Shown: positions 1 to 6,732, counted from the stretch's first letter. The stretch: DNA of 9,268 nucleotides from Methylotenera sp. (GCA_005791685.1 SXVG01000067.1:1-9268), one strand, 5' to 3'. A program made the numbers and translations. The notes: generated by a model from the sequence alone, not told the origin.

Positions 1-1
1 A

Positions 2-334
2 CCTAAGGAATACTCTGAAAAAGATACACTTTATAAGCAAACGGAGACTTTATTAAAAGCTTTCAATCAATTTCCTAAATCTGATTTACCTGATGAGGTA
101 AAAGCTATCGGCAGTGGATTGATGAAAGTAAATCAAGCAATTGAAAAGCTTAGGAGCGAAAAAACAACGCTCCATGGAAAGGCGCCTGAGGAGTACATCA
201 TTGATGACCCCTTATATGCTTATTTTGTTCTGAATAGCGTGGCAACAGTGGGTATGTTTTTAAAAAGTTTTTATCAGAAGAAATTTAAAAAAATTGAGCA
301 AGAAGATCCTTTTGATGAGGAGATTCCATTTTAG
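2..334 (+). CDS. C-terminal part of an abortive infection (Abi_C-like) protein, truncated by the window edge
   Basis: The reading frame is open from base 2 to the TAG at 332-334 and gives 110 residues, so the true start lies upstream of the window. A TTG at 119 and an ATG at 122 are in frame but fall inside the conserved-looking stretch and are not good starts. The fragment is helical and charged. It has an LHGK motif at fragment residues 57-60, followed about 15 residues later by a hydrophobic helix rich in A/V/F (residues 71-90). This order (acidic helix, H-G motif, then a helix with N-S-V-A-T) resembles the C-terminal domain of Abi_C family abortive infection proteins. The tail is acidic (EQEDPFDEEIPF). 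Its position beside AbiE and a type I restriction gene supports a defence role. Family assignment is from motif memory only; the N-terminal effector part is unseen, so the mechanism cannot be stated. Confidence 0.5.
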   Translation, partial: PKEYSEKDTLYKQTETLLKAFNQFPKSDLPDEVKAIGSGLMKVNQAIEKLRSEKTTLHGKAPEEYIIDDPLYAYFVLNSVATVGMFLKSFYQKKFKKIEQEDPFDEEIPF

Positions 335-337
335 AGC

Positions 338-374
338 CAACTACCGAGAAAACCTCGGTAGTTGAGAAGTTTTT
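338..374 (+). terminator. Rho-independent terminator after the Abi_C-like gene
   Basis: A perfect 11-bp inverted repeat (CAACTACCGAG at 338-348, CTCGGTAGTTG at 354-364) with a 5-nt loop begins 3 nt after the stop codon. A T run (370-374) follows after 5 nt. The distance from stem to T run is slightly long, so termination may be imperfect. It separates the upstream gene from the AbiE promoter. Confidence 0.7.
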
Positions 375-377
375 CGG

Positions 378-405
378 TTGTATTCTGTCAGAAAAATGGT
401 ATGAT
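378..405 (+). promoter_or_regulatory. Promoter of the abiEi-abiEii-hsdR operon
   Basis: A TATGAT -10 box lies at 400-405 and is preceded directly by TGG (397-399), giving an extended -10 (TGnTATGAT). A weak -35, TTGTAT, lies at 378-383 with a 16-bp spacer. The predicted start of transcription is near 412, leaving an AT-rich leader of about 23 nt before the ATG at 435. Box matches are seen directly; promoter activity is inferred. Confidence 0.6.
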
Positions 406-419
406 TTTTCTGACAGAAT
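382..419. promoter_or_regulatory. Probable AbiEi operator: 16-bp inverted repeat containing two palindromes
   Basis: Bases 382-397 and 404-419 are perfect reverse complements separated by 6 nt. Each arm contains its own 11-bp palindrome: TTCTGTCAGAA at 383-393 and TTCTGACAGAA at 408-418, with centres 25 bp apart. The first sits between the -35 and -10 boxes and the second covers the predicted transcription start, the expected geometry for a repressor site. AbiEi antitoxins of characterised systems repress their own promoter by binding inverted repeats, so AbiEi is the obvious ligand. An alternative role as a terminator hairpin is less likely because no T run follows the right arm. Confidence 0.65.
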
Positions 420-434
420 TATAAATAAAAAATT

Positions 435-1049
435 ATGCAAGCTATTGAAGATAAAATAATTAGTAGGATTTATGGAAAAGGTAGGGGTTGGGCTTTTTTC
501 AAGAACGATTTTATTGATTTTGGAAATGCTGCCGCTATTGATAAAGCCTTAAGTCGACTGGTGCAAAGCCGGCGAATTAGGCGCACTATGCGCGGCCTTT
601 ATGACCACCCTCGCTTTAGTGATTTATTACAAAAAACCTTATCGCCCGATATTGACCAAGTGGCCTATGCTTTTGCGCGTAAGTTTAGTTGGCGTATTGA
701 GGTTTCGGGTGCGTCTGCCCTTAATTTATTAGGGCTCTCTACACAAATACCTGCGCAATATGTTTATCTAAGTGATGGCCCAAGTAAAAGCTACGATGTA
801 ATGGGCGTGACTCTCAATTTTAAGAAATCAAGCTTAAAAAATATTGGGTTTAAGCACCGTGAAAGCACTTTGATTGTTCAAGCACTAAAAGCTCTAGGTA
901 AAGAGCATTTATCTGAAAGCGTGTTTGCAAAAATACGCGAACAAATTGATCCTAAAAACTACAGTAAGATTTTGCGTGATACTCAAGCCAGCACAAGTTG
1001 GATTTATGAGGCCATTAAGCAGATTTGTAAGCCCGTAGAGGTTAGCTAG
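435..1049 (+). CDS. abiEi: AbiEi-family antitoxin / transcriptional autorepressor (type IV toxin-antitoxin)
   Basis: This is a 204-residue protein. Residues 1-60 form a winged helix-turn-helix of the AbiEi/DUF6088 kind: IYGKGRGWAFFKNDF (12-26), then the recognition segment around AIDKALSRLVQSRRIRR (34-50) and the GLYDHPR wing end (54-60). The rest is the antitoxin domain with the family stretch around SGASALNLLGL (91-101) and YLSDGPS (111-117). In characterised systems AbiEi neutralises AbiEii without direct protein binding and represses the operon. It stands 6 nt before abiEii and directly behind the double palindrome at 382-419, its likely operator. The ATG at 435 is chosen because the conserved N-terminus starts within a few residues; no Shine-Dalgarno sequence is visible in the A/T-rich leader. 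Length and motifs look intact. Confidence 0.88.
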   Translation: MQAIEDKIISRIYGKGRGWAFFKNDFIDFGNAAAIDKALSRLVQSRRIRRTMRGLYDHPRFSDLLQKTLSPDIDQVAYAFARKFSWRIEVSGASALNLLGLSTQIPAQYVYLSDGPSKSYDVMGVTLNFKKSSLKNIGFKHRESTLIVQALKALGKEHLSESVFAKIREQIDPKNYSKILRDTQASTSWIYEAIKQICKPVEVS

Positions 1050-1055
1050 GCTTAA

Positions 1056-2048
1056 ATGGAAAAAGTCGCCCACTTATCGCAACAAGACCGTAGCGATTTA
1101 TTTGCCGAAACGGCGCGTGCAATGTCCACAACCCCTACGATTGCGGAAAAAGATTTTTGGGTTGTGTGGGTGCTGAGTCGGGTGTTTGCCAATGTTGAGC
1201 TGGCGCGTATTTTAAAATTTAAAGGCGGTACGAGCTTATCTAAAGTATTCGGTTTAATCGGTCGATTTTCTGAGGATATTGATCTGATTTTAGATTGGCG
1301 TGAGGTAACAAAAAAAGATCCGCTTGCTGCGAGAACTAAAAGCAAACAAAACACATTTAATGAGGCGACAAATGCACAGGCGCAAGCATATATCCAAAGC
1401 ACGCTGTTACCTCTGGTTCAGCAATGCGTGGGTGATTTATGCATATGCAGCATAGATGAAGAAAATTTATATGCCATTAATATTCGCTACCCTGCTGCAT
1501 TTAATGATGCTTATTTGAGGCCTGAAATATTGCTTGAGATTGGTCCGCTAGCATCATGGCTACCATCGGATAATTTTGCTATTAAACCGTATGCGGCAGC
1601 GCATTTTCCGCAAGTGTTTGAACAACCAAACTGCATTGTGCCTAGCATATTAGCGGAGCGTACCTTTTGGGAGAAAGCAACTATTCTGCATCAAGAGGTG
1701 CATCGACCTGACGATAAGACCATGCCACCAAGATATTCACGCCATTACTATGATTTGGCGCGTTTGGCATTGTCGGATGTAAAACCTATCGCATTAGCTG
1801 ATTTGGAAATGTTAGCAGCAGTCGTGGCATTCAAACAAAAGTTTTACCCAAGCGCTTGGGCACAATATGAAATGGCGAAACCACCCACTTTAAAATTGAT
1901 TCCGCCAGAGGCGAGGATCAGTGAGCTAGCTAAAGATTATCAGGCCATGCAAAACATGATTTTTGATAAGCCGTTAAGCTTTGATGAAGTGATGCAAACG
2001 CTGATCGAATTAGAACAAGAAATTAACGCCTTGGAGCATCTTGCATGA
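1056..2048 (+). CDS. abiEii: AbiEii/AbiGii-family nucleotidyltransferase toxin (type IV toxin-antitoxin)
   Basis: This 330-residue toxin has the fold signature of AbiEii nucleotidyltransferases. The nucleotide-binding motif FKGGTSLSK is at 55-63, the acidic metal-binding motif SEDIDLIL at 72-79 (D74 and D76 the likely catalytic pair), a WEKATIL motif with K207 at 205-211, and RHYYDLARL with D233 at 229-237. Characterised family members act on nucleotides or transfer nucleotides to tRNA, which halts growth during phage infection; the substrate of this one cannot be read from sequence. All core motifs appear present, so it is probably active. It follows abiEi by 6 nt. Its stop codon overlaps the hsdR start in an ATGA at 2045-2048, implying translational coupling to the restriction gene. 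The start at 1056 places the conserved helix and motifs at usual distances. Confidence 0.9.
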   Translation: MEKVAHLSQQDRSDLFAETARAMSTTPTIAEKDFWVVWVLSRVFANVELARILKFKGGTSLSKVFGLIGRFSEDIDLILDWREVTKKDPLAARTKSKQNTFNEATNAQAQAYIQSTLLPLVQQCVGDLCICSIDEENLYAINIRYPAAFNDAYLRPEILLEIGPLASWLPSDNFAIKPYAAAHFPQVFEQPNCIVPSILAERTFWEKATILHQEVHRPDDKTMPPRYSRHYYDLARLALSDVKPIALADLEMLAAVVAFKQKFYPSAWAQYEMAKPPTLKLIPPEARISELAKDYQAMQNMIFDKPLSFDEVMQTLIELEQEINALEHLA

Positions 2049-3661
2049 GCGAACGCCTCAACGAAAATGCCATCGAAACCCTTGCCATTGAGCGCTTACA
2101 AGCGTTGGGTTTTAATTATGTTTACGGGCCCGATATTGCGCCCGATAGTTCGACGCCTGAGCGTGAAAATTTCACTGAAGTATTGCTGCTTGCCCGATTA
2201 AAAGGGGCGATTGCACGAATTAACCCCACTCTGCCTGCCACAGCTTTAGACGAAACAATTAAAACGGTACAACGCATTAGCTCGCCTGAATTGTTAGCCA
2301 ATAATGAAGCCTTTCACAGATTGCTGACAGAGGGTGTGAATGTGAGCTACCAAAAAGATGGTAGCCAACGTGGGGATTTGGTTTGGCTGATTGATTTTGC
2401 CAACCCCGATAATAATGAGTTTTTGGTGGTGAACCAATACACCATTATTGAAAATAACCAAAACAAACGCCCTGATTTGATTCTGTTTGTGAACGGTTTG
2501 CCTTTGGTGGTGATTGAGCTTAAAAATGCTGTTGATGAAAATACTACTCTTAATTCAGCTTACAAACAATTGGAAACTTATAAACAGGCTATCCCCAGCT
2601 TGTTTAGCTACAACGGCTTTGTCGTCATTTCAGATGGTTTAGAAGCGAAAGCGGGCAGTATCTCAGCAGGCTTAAGCCGTTTTATGGCCTGGAAAAGTGC
2701 CGATGGTAAAACGGATGCATCTCACCTTGTCAGTCAACTTGAAACACTGATTAATGGCATGCTGAATAAAGCCACACTGCTGGATTTAATTCGCCACTTT
2801 ATCGTGTTTGAAAAGTCATCCAAAGAGGATATTAAAACAGGTCAAATTAGCATTAGCGCCGTTAAAAAATTGGCGGCTTATCACCAGTATTACGCGGTGA
2901 ATGCGGCGGTCATTTCTACTCTACGCGCAACTGCCGACGCCGCAGGCGTGGCGCAAACGCCTGCTAATTATGGTTTGCCCGATGTGCGCACTCAACCCAA
3001 GGGTGACCGTAAGGCCGGTGTAGTCTGGCACACCCAAGGCAGTGGAAAATCGCTGTCTATGGTGTTCTATACAGGCAAAATAGTGTTGGCGCTGGATAAT
3101 CCAACCATTTTGGTGATTACTGACCGCAACGACTTAGATGATCAGTTGTTTGATACGTTTGCGGCATCCAGTCAATTATTGCGCCAGGAACCTAAGCAAG
3201 TAGAAGACAGGCAGCAGCTTAAGGAGTTATTAAAGGTCGCTAGTGGTGGCGTGATATTTACCACCATACAGAAGTTTCAGCCTGAAGAAGGTAATGTGTA
3301 CGAAACCTTATCTGAACGCAGAAATATCGTAGTGATTGCCGATGAGGCGCACCGCACCCAATATGGCTTTAGGGCTAAAACAGTAGAAGATAAAAACGCA
3401 GCTGGCGATGTCATTGGCCAAAAGATAGTGTATGGCTTTGCGAAATACATGCGCGACGCCTTACCTTATGCCACTTATTTAGGCTTTACTGGCACACCGA
3501 TTGAAAGCACCGATGTCAACACACCTGCGGTGTTCGGCAATTATGTCGATGTGTATGACATCGCTCAAGCCGTGGAAGATGGGGCAACGGTGCGTATTTA
3601 TTACGAAAGCCGCTTGGCCAAAGTACAACTGTCAGAAGATGGCCGCAAATTGAGGCTTTAA
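2045..3661 (+). CDS. hsdR: HsdR N-terminal fragment: nuclease plus first helicase lobe
   Basis: This fragment of 538 residues starts at the ATG of the ATGA overlap with abiEii. The PD-ExK nuclease centre is RPD (142-144) with IELK (157-160), followed by the RecB-like QLETYK at 175-180. The helicase first lobe has Walker A HTQGSGKS (329-336), motif Ia TDRNDLDDQL (359-368), DEAH box ADEAHR (432-437) and motif III GFTGTP (480-485). Homology runs to YYESRLAKVQLSEDGRKL (519-536). Two foreign residues and a TAA follow. The fragment might fold as a nuclease plus half-motor but lacks the second RecA lobe, so ATP-driven translocation is not expected. No slippery heptamer is present at the junction to restore the frame. 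Confidence 0.8.
   Translation: MSERLNENAIETLAIERLQALGFNYVYGPDIAPDSSTPERENFTEVLLLARLKGAIARINPTLPATALDETIKTVQRISSPELLANNEAFHRLLTEGVNVSYQKDGSQRGDLVWLIDFANPDNNEFLVVNQYTIIENNQNKRPDLILFVNGLPLVVIELKNAVDENTTLNSAYKQLETYKQAIPSLFSYNGFVVISDGLEAKAGSISAGLSRFMAWKSADGKTDASHLVSQLETLINGMLNKATLLDLIRHFIVFEKSSKEDIKTGQISISAVKKLAAYHQYYAVNAAVISTLRATADAAGVAQTPANYGLPDVRTQPKGDRKAGVVWHTQGSGKSLSMVFYTGKIVLALDNPTILVITDRNDLDDQLFDTFAASSQLLRQEPKQVEDRQQLKELLKVASGGVIFTTIQKFQPEEGNVYETLSERRNIVVIADEAHRTQYGFRAKTVEDKNAAGDVIGQKIVYGFAKYMRDALPYATYLGFTGTPIESTDVNTPAVFGNYVDVYDIAQAVEDGATVRIYYESRLAKVQLSEDGRKLRL
3646..3661 (+). other. Deletion/frameshift junction within hsdR
   Basis: The heptamer CAAATTG (3646-3652) reads as the end of R-K-L in the upstream frame and as Q-I-E in the downstream frame. 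Both readings match family-like sequence: EDGRKL upstream, and QIEALIGSEKRIQNI downstream. This is what a deletion between two copies of CAAATTG in different frames would leave, with a loss of 3n+1 bases. The upstream frame then stops at TAA 3659-3661. Confidence 0.6.
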
Positions 3662-3702
3662 TTGGTAGTGAAAAGCGCATTCAAAACATTGCGCAAGATA
3701 TC

Positions 3703-5172
3703 GTGACGCATTTTAGCCAACGCCAAGAAGTGTTTGCTGGCAAAGGCATGATAGTTAGCATGTCGCGTCGTATTGCCGCCGCACTGTATGAAGAAATTAT
3801 CAAACTCAAACCAGAGTGGCATTCAGAGGATTTAAGCCAAGGTGTAATCAAGGTGGTGATGACTGCTTCATCTAGCGATGGGCCACAACTGGCTAAACAC
3901 CATACCACCAAACAACAACGCCGTAATCTTGCTGATCGTATGAAAGACCCGGACGATGCATTGCAACTCGTTATCGTGCGCGATATGTGGCTGACAGGCT
4001 TTGATGCTCCTAGTATGCACACACTGTATATCGACAAACCCATGAAAGGCCATAACCTGATGCAAGCCATTGCGCGCGTAAATCGGGTGTACAAAGACAA
4101 GCCCGGTGGTTTGGTAGTGGATTATTTAGGGATTGCCGCTGATTTAAAACAAGCACTGTCGTTCTATTCTGATGCCGGCGGTAAGGGCGACCCAGCTGAA
4201 ACCCAAGAACAAGCGGTCGATTTAATGTTAGAGAAATTAGAAGTTGTGGCGAATATGTTTTATGGTTTTGGCTTTAAAGAGTATTTCTCTGCGGACACCT
4301 CGAAAAAGCTTTCACTCATCTTGGCGGCTGAAGAACATATTTTAAATATCGAAGATGGCAAAAAGCGTTATATCAATGAAGTAACTTTGTTATCCCAAGC
4401 GTTTGCCATTGCCATACCGCATGAGAAAGCCATGGATGTGAAAGATGAAGTGGCATTTTTTCAGGCGGTAAAAGCAAGGCTGGCTAAATTCGATAGCACC
4501 GATCAAGGTAAAACCAACGAAGAAATTGAAACTACGATACGCCAAGTTATCGACCGAGCATTGGTTTCCGAACAAGTGATAGATGTGTTTGATGCGGCGG
4601 GCATTAAAAAACCTGACATTTCCATTCTGAGTGATGAGTTTTTAATGGAGCTCAAAAACCATGAGCATAAAAATATCGCTTTAGAAGTGCTTAAAAAAAT
4701 TCTGCATGAAGAAATAAGGGTGCGCGAGCGAATGAATGTAGTACAAGGTCACAGCCTAATGGAAATGCTGCAAAACTCGATTAAGCGCTATCAAAACAAG
4801 ATCATTACCGCCGCTGAATTGATGGATGAGTTGATTAAAGTCAGCAAAGAAATTGTACATGGCGACAGCGAAGCTGAACGTCTAAAACTCAGTCCGCTCG
4901 AGTTTGCTTTCTACACTGCTGTATCAAATAACGACAGCGCGAAAGAACTCATGCAGCAAGATAAGCTGCGTGAACTAGCGGTCGTGCTATTACAGCGCGT
5001 ACGTGAAAATGCCAGCATCGATTGGACGATTAAAGAGTCCGTAAAAGCCAAGCTAAAAGTCATCGTCAAGCGCACATTAAGGCAGTTTGGTTATCCACCT
5101 GACATGGAAATTTTGGCCACAGAAACGGTGTTAAAACAGGCGGAAATGATTGCCGCAGAGCTTAATTCCTAG
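3703..5172 (+). CDS. hsdR: HsdR C-terminal fragment: second helicase lobe and C-terminal domain
   Basis: The open frame from GTG 3703 encodes 489 residues, but HsdR homology begins earlier, near 3646, so the GTG is a chance start inside the gene with no Shine-Dalgarno sequence before it. The segment carries KGMIVSMSRRIA (14-25), motif V VRDMWLTGFDAP (92-103) and motif VI QAIARVNRVYKDK (121-133) with the arginine finger region. A long helical C-terminal domain, used in the family for contact with the methyltransferase core, follows. It ends in the usual position with LRQFGYPPDMEIL and no further damage is visible, suggesting the lesion is recent. Production of this fragment alone is doubtful. 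The gene ends 22 bp before the convergent reductase gene, with no clear terminator between them. Confidence 0.65.
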   Translation: MTHFSQRQEVFAGKGMIVSMSRRIAAALYEEIIKLKPEWHSEDLSQGVIKVVMTASSSDGPQLAKHHTTKQQRRNLADRMKDPDDALQLVIVRDMWLTGFDAPSMHTLYIDKPMKGHNLMQAIARVNRVYKDKPGGLVVDYLGIAADLKQALSFYSDAGGKGDPAETQEQAVDLMLEKLEVVANMFYGFGFKEYFSADTSKKLSLILAAEEHILNIEDGKKRYINEVTLLSQAFAIAIPHEKAMDVKDEVAFFQAVKARLAKFDSTDQGKTNEEIETTIRQVIDRALVSEQVIDVFDAAGIKKPDISILSDEFLMELKNHEHKNIALEVLKKILHEEIRVRERMNVVQGHSLMEMLQNSIKRYQNKIITAAELMDELIKVSKEIVHGDSEAERLKLSPLEFAFYTAVSNNDSAKELMQQDKLRELAVVLLQRVRENASIDWTIKESVKAKLKVIVKRTLRQFGYPPDMEILATETVLKQAEMIAAELNS

Positions 5173-5194
5173 CGCCTATAAAATAGCGGTATCC

Positions 5195-6229
5195 CTAGCC
5201 TGCTGACTGGGGCAGCGGCTTAGCATAATTAAAGGCATCGGAGAAAAAGGCCTCGTCGCTCAAGCCGGCGGCGACGAAGTCGGCATGTGCCACGGCCACC
5301 ATGGCTGGTGCGCCGCAACAATACACCTCGTAATCGGCTAAACCGGTCTGGGCATAGTCATCCAACACGGCTTGGTGCACCAAACCGGTACGGCCTTGCC
5401 AGTTATCCGTGGCTAAGGCATCGGATAAAACGGGGATGTAGTGTATGTGTGGGTGCTGGGCCGCCCAGCCCTCGGCCAATGCGGCCATGTATAAATCCTG
5501 CCGCGCATGGGCGCCCCAATACAAGCGAACCGGACGTTTGCTGTTGTTGTGCAGCATGTGCTCTAACATGCCCTTGACCGGCGCAAAGCCGGTGCCGCCG
5601 GCCACCATGATGATGGGTTTGTTCGAATCTTCACGCAAAAAGAAACTGCCGAATGGCGCTTCTATGCGCAAAATGGCTTTGTCTGGCATTTCATTAAAGA
5701 CGTATTGGGTAAATTGCCCACCCGGGATCAAGCGTAGATGCAGTTCTAACAAGTTGTTGGCATGCGGTGCGTTGGCCAGGGAAAAGGCCCGACGCTTGCC
5801 GTCTTTAAGCAAGACTTCTACGTATTGGCCGGCCAAGAATTTTAATTGTTCGCCACTGGGCAATTTCAAAAACAGTGCCATGACATCCGGCGCCAGCTGC
5901 TGTTTACGTTCTACCCGCGCCGGCAATATGCGTGGCGGAATAACATCCGCGTCTATCTCACGGCAGGCTAAGGTCAAGTCAGACAAAGGGTAGGCGCAAC
6001 AAAACAAGGCTTTACCGGCGGCTTTTTCTGCCTCCGTCAGCGCGCCGGCGGCGTAATCACCATGATGCACTTGGCCGCTAACAATGTCGCCTTTGCAACT
6101 GCCGCAACTGCCATTGCGGCAACCGTAAGGCAAATTGACGCCGGCGGCGATGGCGGATTCGAGTAAGGTGTCGGATGCTTTGGCGGTGTAATGGTGACCG
6201 CTGGATAGGATGCTAATTTGGTAGCTCAT
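5195..6229 (-). CDS. 2Fe-2S ferredoxin-type FAD/NAD(P)H oxidoreductase (CDP-6-deoxy-delta-3,4-glucoseen reductase-like)
   Basis: This is a cytosolic 344-residue electron-transfer flavoprotein with three modules. Residues 1-95 are a plant-type [2Fe-2S] ferredoxin domain with cluster ligands C37, C42 and C45 in CRNGSCGSC and a fourth at C77 or C78. The FAD-binding barrel has RAFSLA (147-152). The NAD(P)-binding domain has GGTGFAP (211-217) and YCCGAPAM (303-310), with the FFSDAF end (328-333). It moves electrons from NAD(P)H through FAD to the iron-sulfur cluster and on to an unknown partner. Homologues are often named CDP-6-deoxy-delta-3,4-glucoseen reductase, but no deoxysugar genes lie nearby, so a role in another oxygenase or reductase system is as likely. 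It starts 3 nt after fxsA with a GAGAAG ribosome site inside the fxsA end, so the two are cotranscribed. Confidence 0.85.
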   Translation of the reverse strand: MSYQISILSSGHHYTAKASDTLLESAIAAGVNLPYGCRNGSCGSCKGDIVSGQVHHGDYAAGALTEAEKAAGKALFCCAYPLSDLTLACREIDADVIPPRILPARVERKQQLAPDVMALFLKLPSGEQLKFLAGQYVEVLLKDGKRRAFSLANAPHANNLLELHLRLIPGGQFTQYVFNEMPDKAILRIEAPFGSFFLREDSNKPIIMVAGGTGFAPVKGMLEHMLHNNSKRPVRLYWGAHARQDLYMAALAEGWAAQHPHIHYIPVLSDALATDNWQGRTGLVHQAVLDDYAQTGLADYEVYCCGAPAMVAVAHADFVAAGLSDEAFFSDAFNYAKPLPQSAG

Positions 6230-6232
6230 GCT

Positions 6233-6628
6233 TTATTCTTCTCGGTGAAACTCGCCTTCTATCACATCGTCATTGGCCGCCGGTGATTGGGCATGGGCAC
6301 CAGCCTGACCCTCGGTCTTAACCGGAATCAACAATAAAATGGCGGCCATGACATCGGTCAAAACCCCTGGAATAATCAGCAGAATGCCGGCCAGAATATT
6401 GCGCGCACTGCCAAACAAGGCTTTTATGGGATTGCCACCTTGGCTTAAATTTTGCATCATGCGTCCAGAAAACAAGGTCTTTTCATCACGAATAAGCTGC
6501 AAACCCAGCAAGGCCACTGACACCAAATAAAACAATAGCCAAGCACCGTATTGCTGGGCCAAGTCGATTAAAATCCAAATTTCAGCCACCGGAAAAGCCA
6601 GCAGGGTGAATAAAAATAATGCTCGCAT
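6233..6628 (-). CDS. fxsA: FxsA family inner-membrane protein
   Basis: This 131-residue membrane protein matches FxsA, named in E. coli for overcoming exclusion of phage T7 by the F plasmid when overproduced; its basic function is unknown. Three hydrophobic stretches are visible at about 3-22, 28-46 and 78-102. Family marks are FPVAEIWILI near the N-terminus, the QLIRDEKTLFSGRMM loop (44-58), RNILAGILLIIPGVLTD (76-92) and the VIEGEF tail (122-127). The ATG at 6628 is supported by GAGGAT at 6638-6643, 9 nt before it. It is divergent from dsbD and leads a two-gene unit with the reductase. An 11-codon ORF in the same frame lies immediately upstream. Confidence 0.88.
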   Translation of the reverse strand: MRALFLFTLLAFPVAEIWILIDLAQQYGAWLLFYLVSVALLGLQLIRDEKTLFSGRMMQNLSQGGNPIKALFGSARNILAGILLIIPGVLTDVMAAILLLIPVKTEGQAGAHAQSPAANDDVIEGEFHREE

Positions 6629-6631
6629 CTA

Positions 6632-6667
6632 CTAAATATCCTCAATAATTGAACGTATGATAGGCAT
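6632..6667 (-). CDS. Possible 11-codon leader ORF upstream of fxsA
   Basis: A consensus AGGAGG (6672-6677, minus strand) stands 4 nt before an ATG at 6667 that opens a short frame encoding MPIIRSIIEDI. The frame ends in TAG, is followed by a second TAG in the same frame, and then by the fxsA ATG. The Shine-Dalgarno sequence is the strongest in the window. It might be a leader peptide coupling translation to fxsA, or a former longer N-terminus of FxsA now cut off by stops. Coding is unproven; the 4-nt spacing is tight. Confidence 0.3.
   Translation of the reverse strand: MPIIRSIIEDI
6638..6643 (-). promoter_or_regulatory. Ribosome binding site of fxsA
   Basis: GAGGAT on the minus strand lies 9 nt before the fxsA ATG at 6628. 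It supports that start over the upstream in-frame ATG at 6667, which is blocked by two TAG codons. Confidence 0.55.
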
Positions 6668-6685
6668 GATCCCTCCTAACGCAAA
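6657..6685 (-). promoter_or_regulatory. Candidate fxsA promoter
   Basis: On the minus strand TTGCGT is followed after 16 bp by TATCAT (6657-6662), a fair -35/-10 pair. If used, transcription would start near 6650, inside the short ORF at 6632-6667, so this promoter and translation of that ORF exclude each other. No better promoter for fxsA was found further upstream. Confidence 0.3.
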
Positions 6686-6726
6686 GGCAAATAACAGTTT
6701 CTTAATCGTTTGTGCTGCCAATATTC

Positions 6727-6732
6727 TATAAT
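6727..6732 (+). promoter_or_regulatory. -10 box of the dsbD operon promoter
   Basis: A perfect TATAAT lies in the 118-nt divergent region between fxsA and dsbD. No convincing -35 is present at 15-19 bp, so activator help is possible. Transcription would start near 6739, only about 8 nt before the upstream-most ATG (6747) and about 50 nt before GTG 6789. Confidence 0.5.

Larger units (their letters stand above)
2045..5172 (+). pseudogene. hsdR: hsdR, type I restriction enzyme R subunit, split by an internal frame-changing deletion
   Basis: Two consecutive reading frames together cover one HsdR protein of about 1,030 residues: frame 2 from 2045 to a TAA at 3659-3661, and a frame one base earlier, which carries family sequence from about 3646 to 5172. 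Nuclease and helicase motifs I-III are in the first part; motifs V-VI and the C-terminal domain are in the second. HsdR is the motor and nuclease of a type I restriction-modification complex. It translocates DNA past unmodified sites and cuts it. Without one continuous chain it should not restrict. HsdM and HsdS are not in the window. A sequencing indel alone would not explain the apparently missing inter-domain linker, so I favour a real mutation. Confidence 0.8.

Noticed and set aside
119..334. Separate 71-residue small protein starting at TTG 119
   Set aside because: The frame is open to the window edge and the TTG lies within a continuous domain-like stretch, so it is the tail of a longer gene.
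382..419. Second terminator hairpin for the upstream gene
   Set aside because: The arms are AT-rich and no T run follows. The position over the -10 and start site fits an operator better, and a terminator already stands at 338-374.
1052..1402. 116-residue minus-strand ORF within abiEii
   Set aside because: It overlaps the conserved GGTSLSK/SEDID coding region of abiEii and has no ribosome site or recognisable motif.
3640..3665. Programmed ribosomal frameshift joining the two hsdR parts
   Set aside because: The shift needed is -1, but the codons CGC AAA TTG AGG contain no slippery heptamer, and sequence homologous to the family linker also appears missing.
5173..5194. Hairpin between the convergent genes (CTAT AAA ATAG)
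   Set aside because: Only four base pairs form before mismatches and there is no T run, so a terminator is not supported.
5445..5993. 182-residue plus-strand ORF opposite the reductase
   Set aside because: It is antisense to a gene with clear ferredoxin, FAD and NAD motifs, and its own product has no recognisable features.
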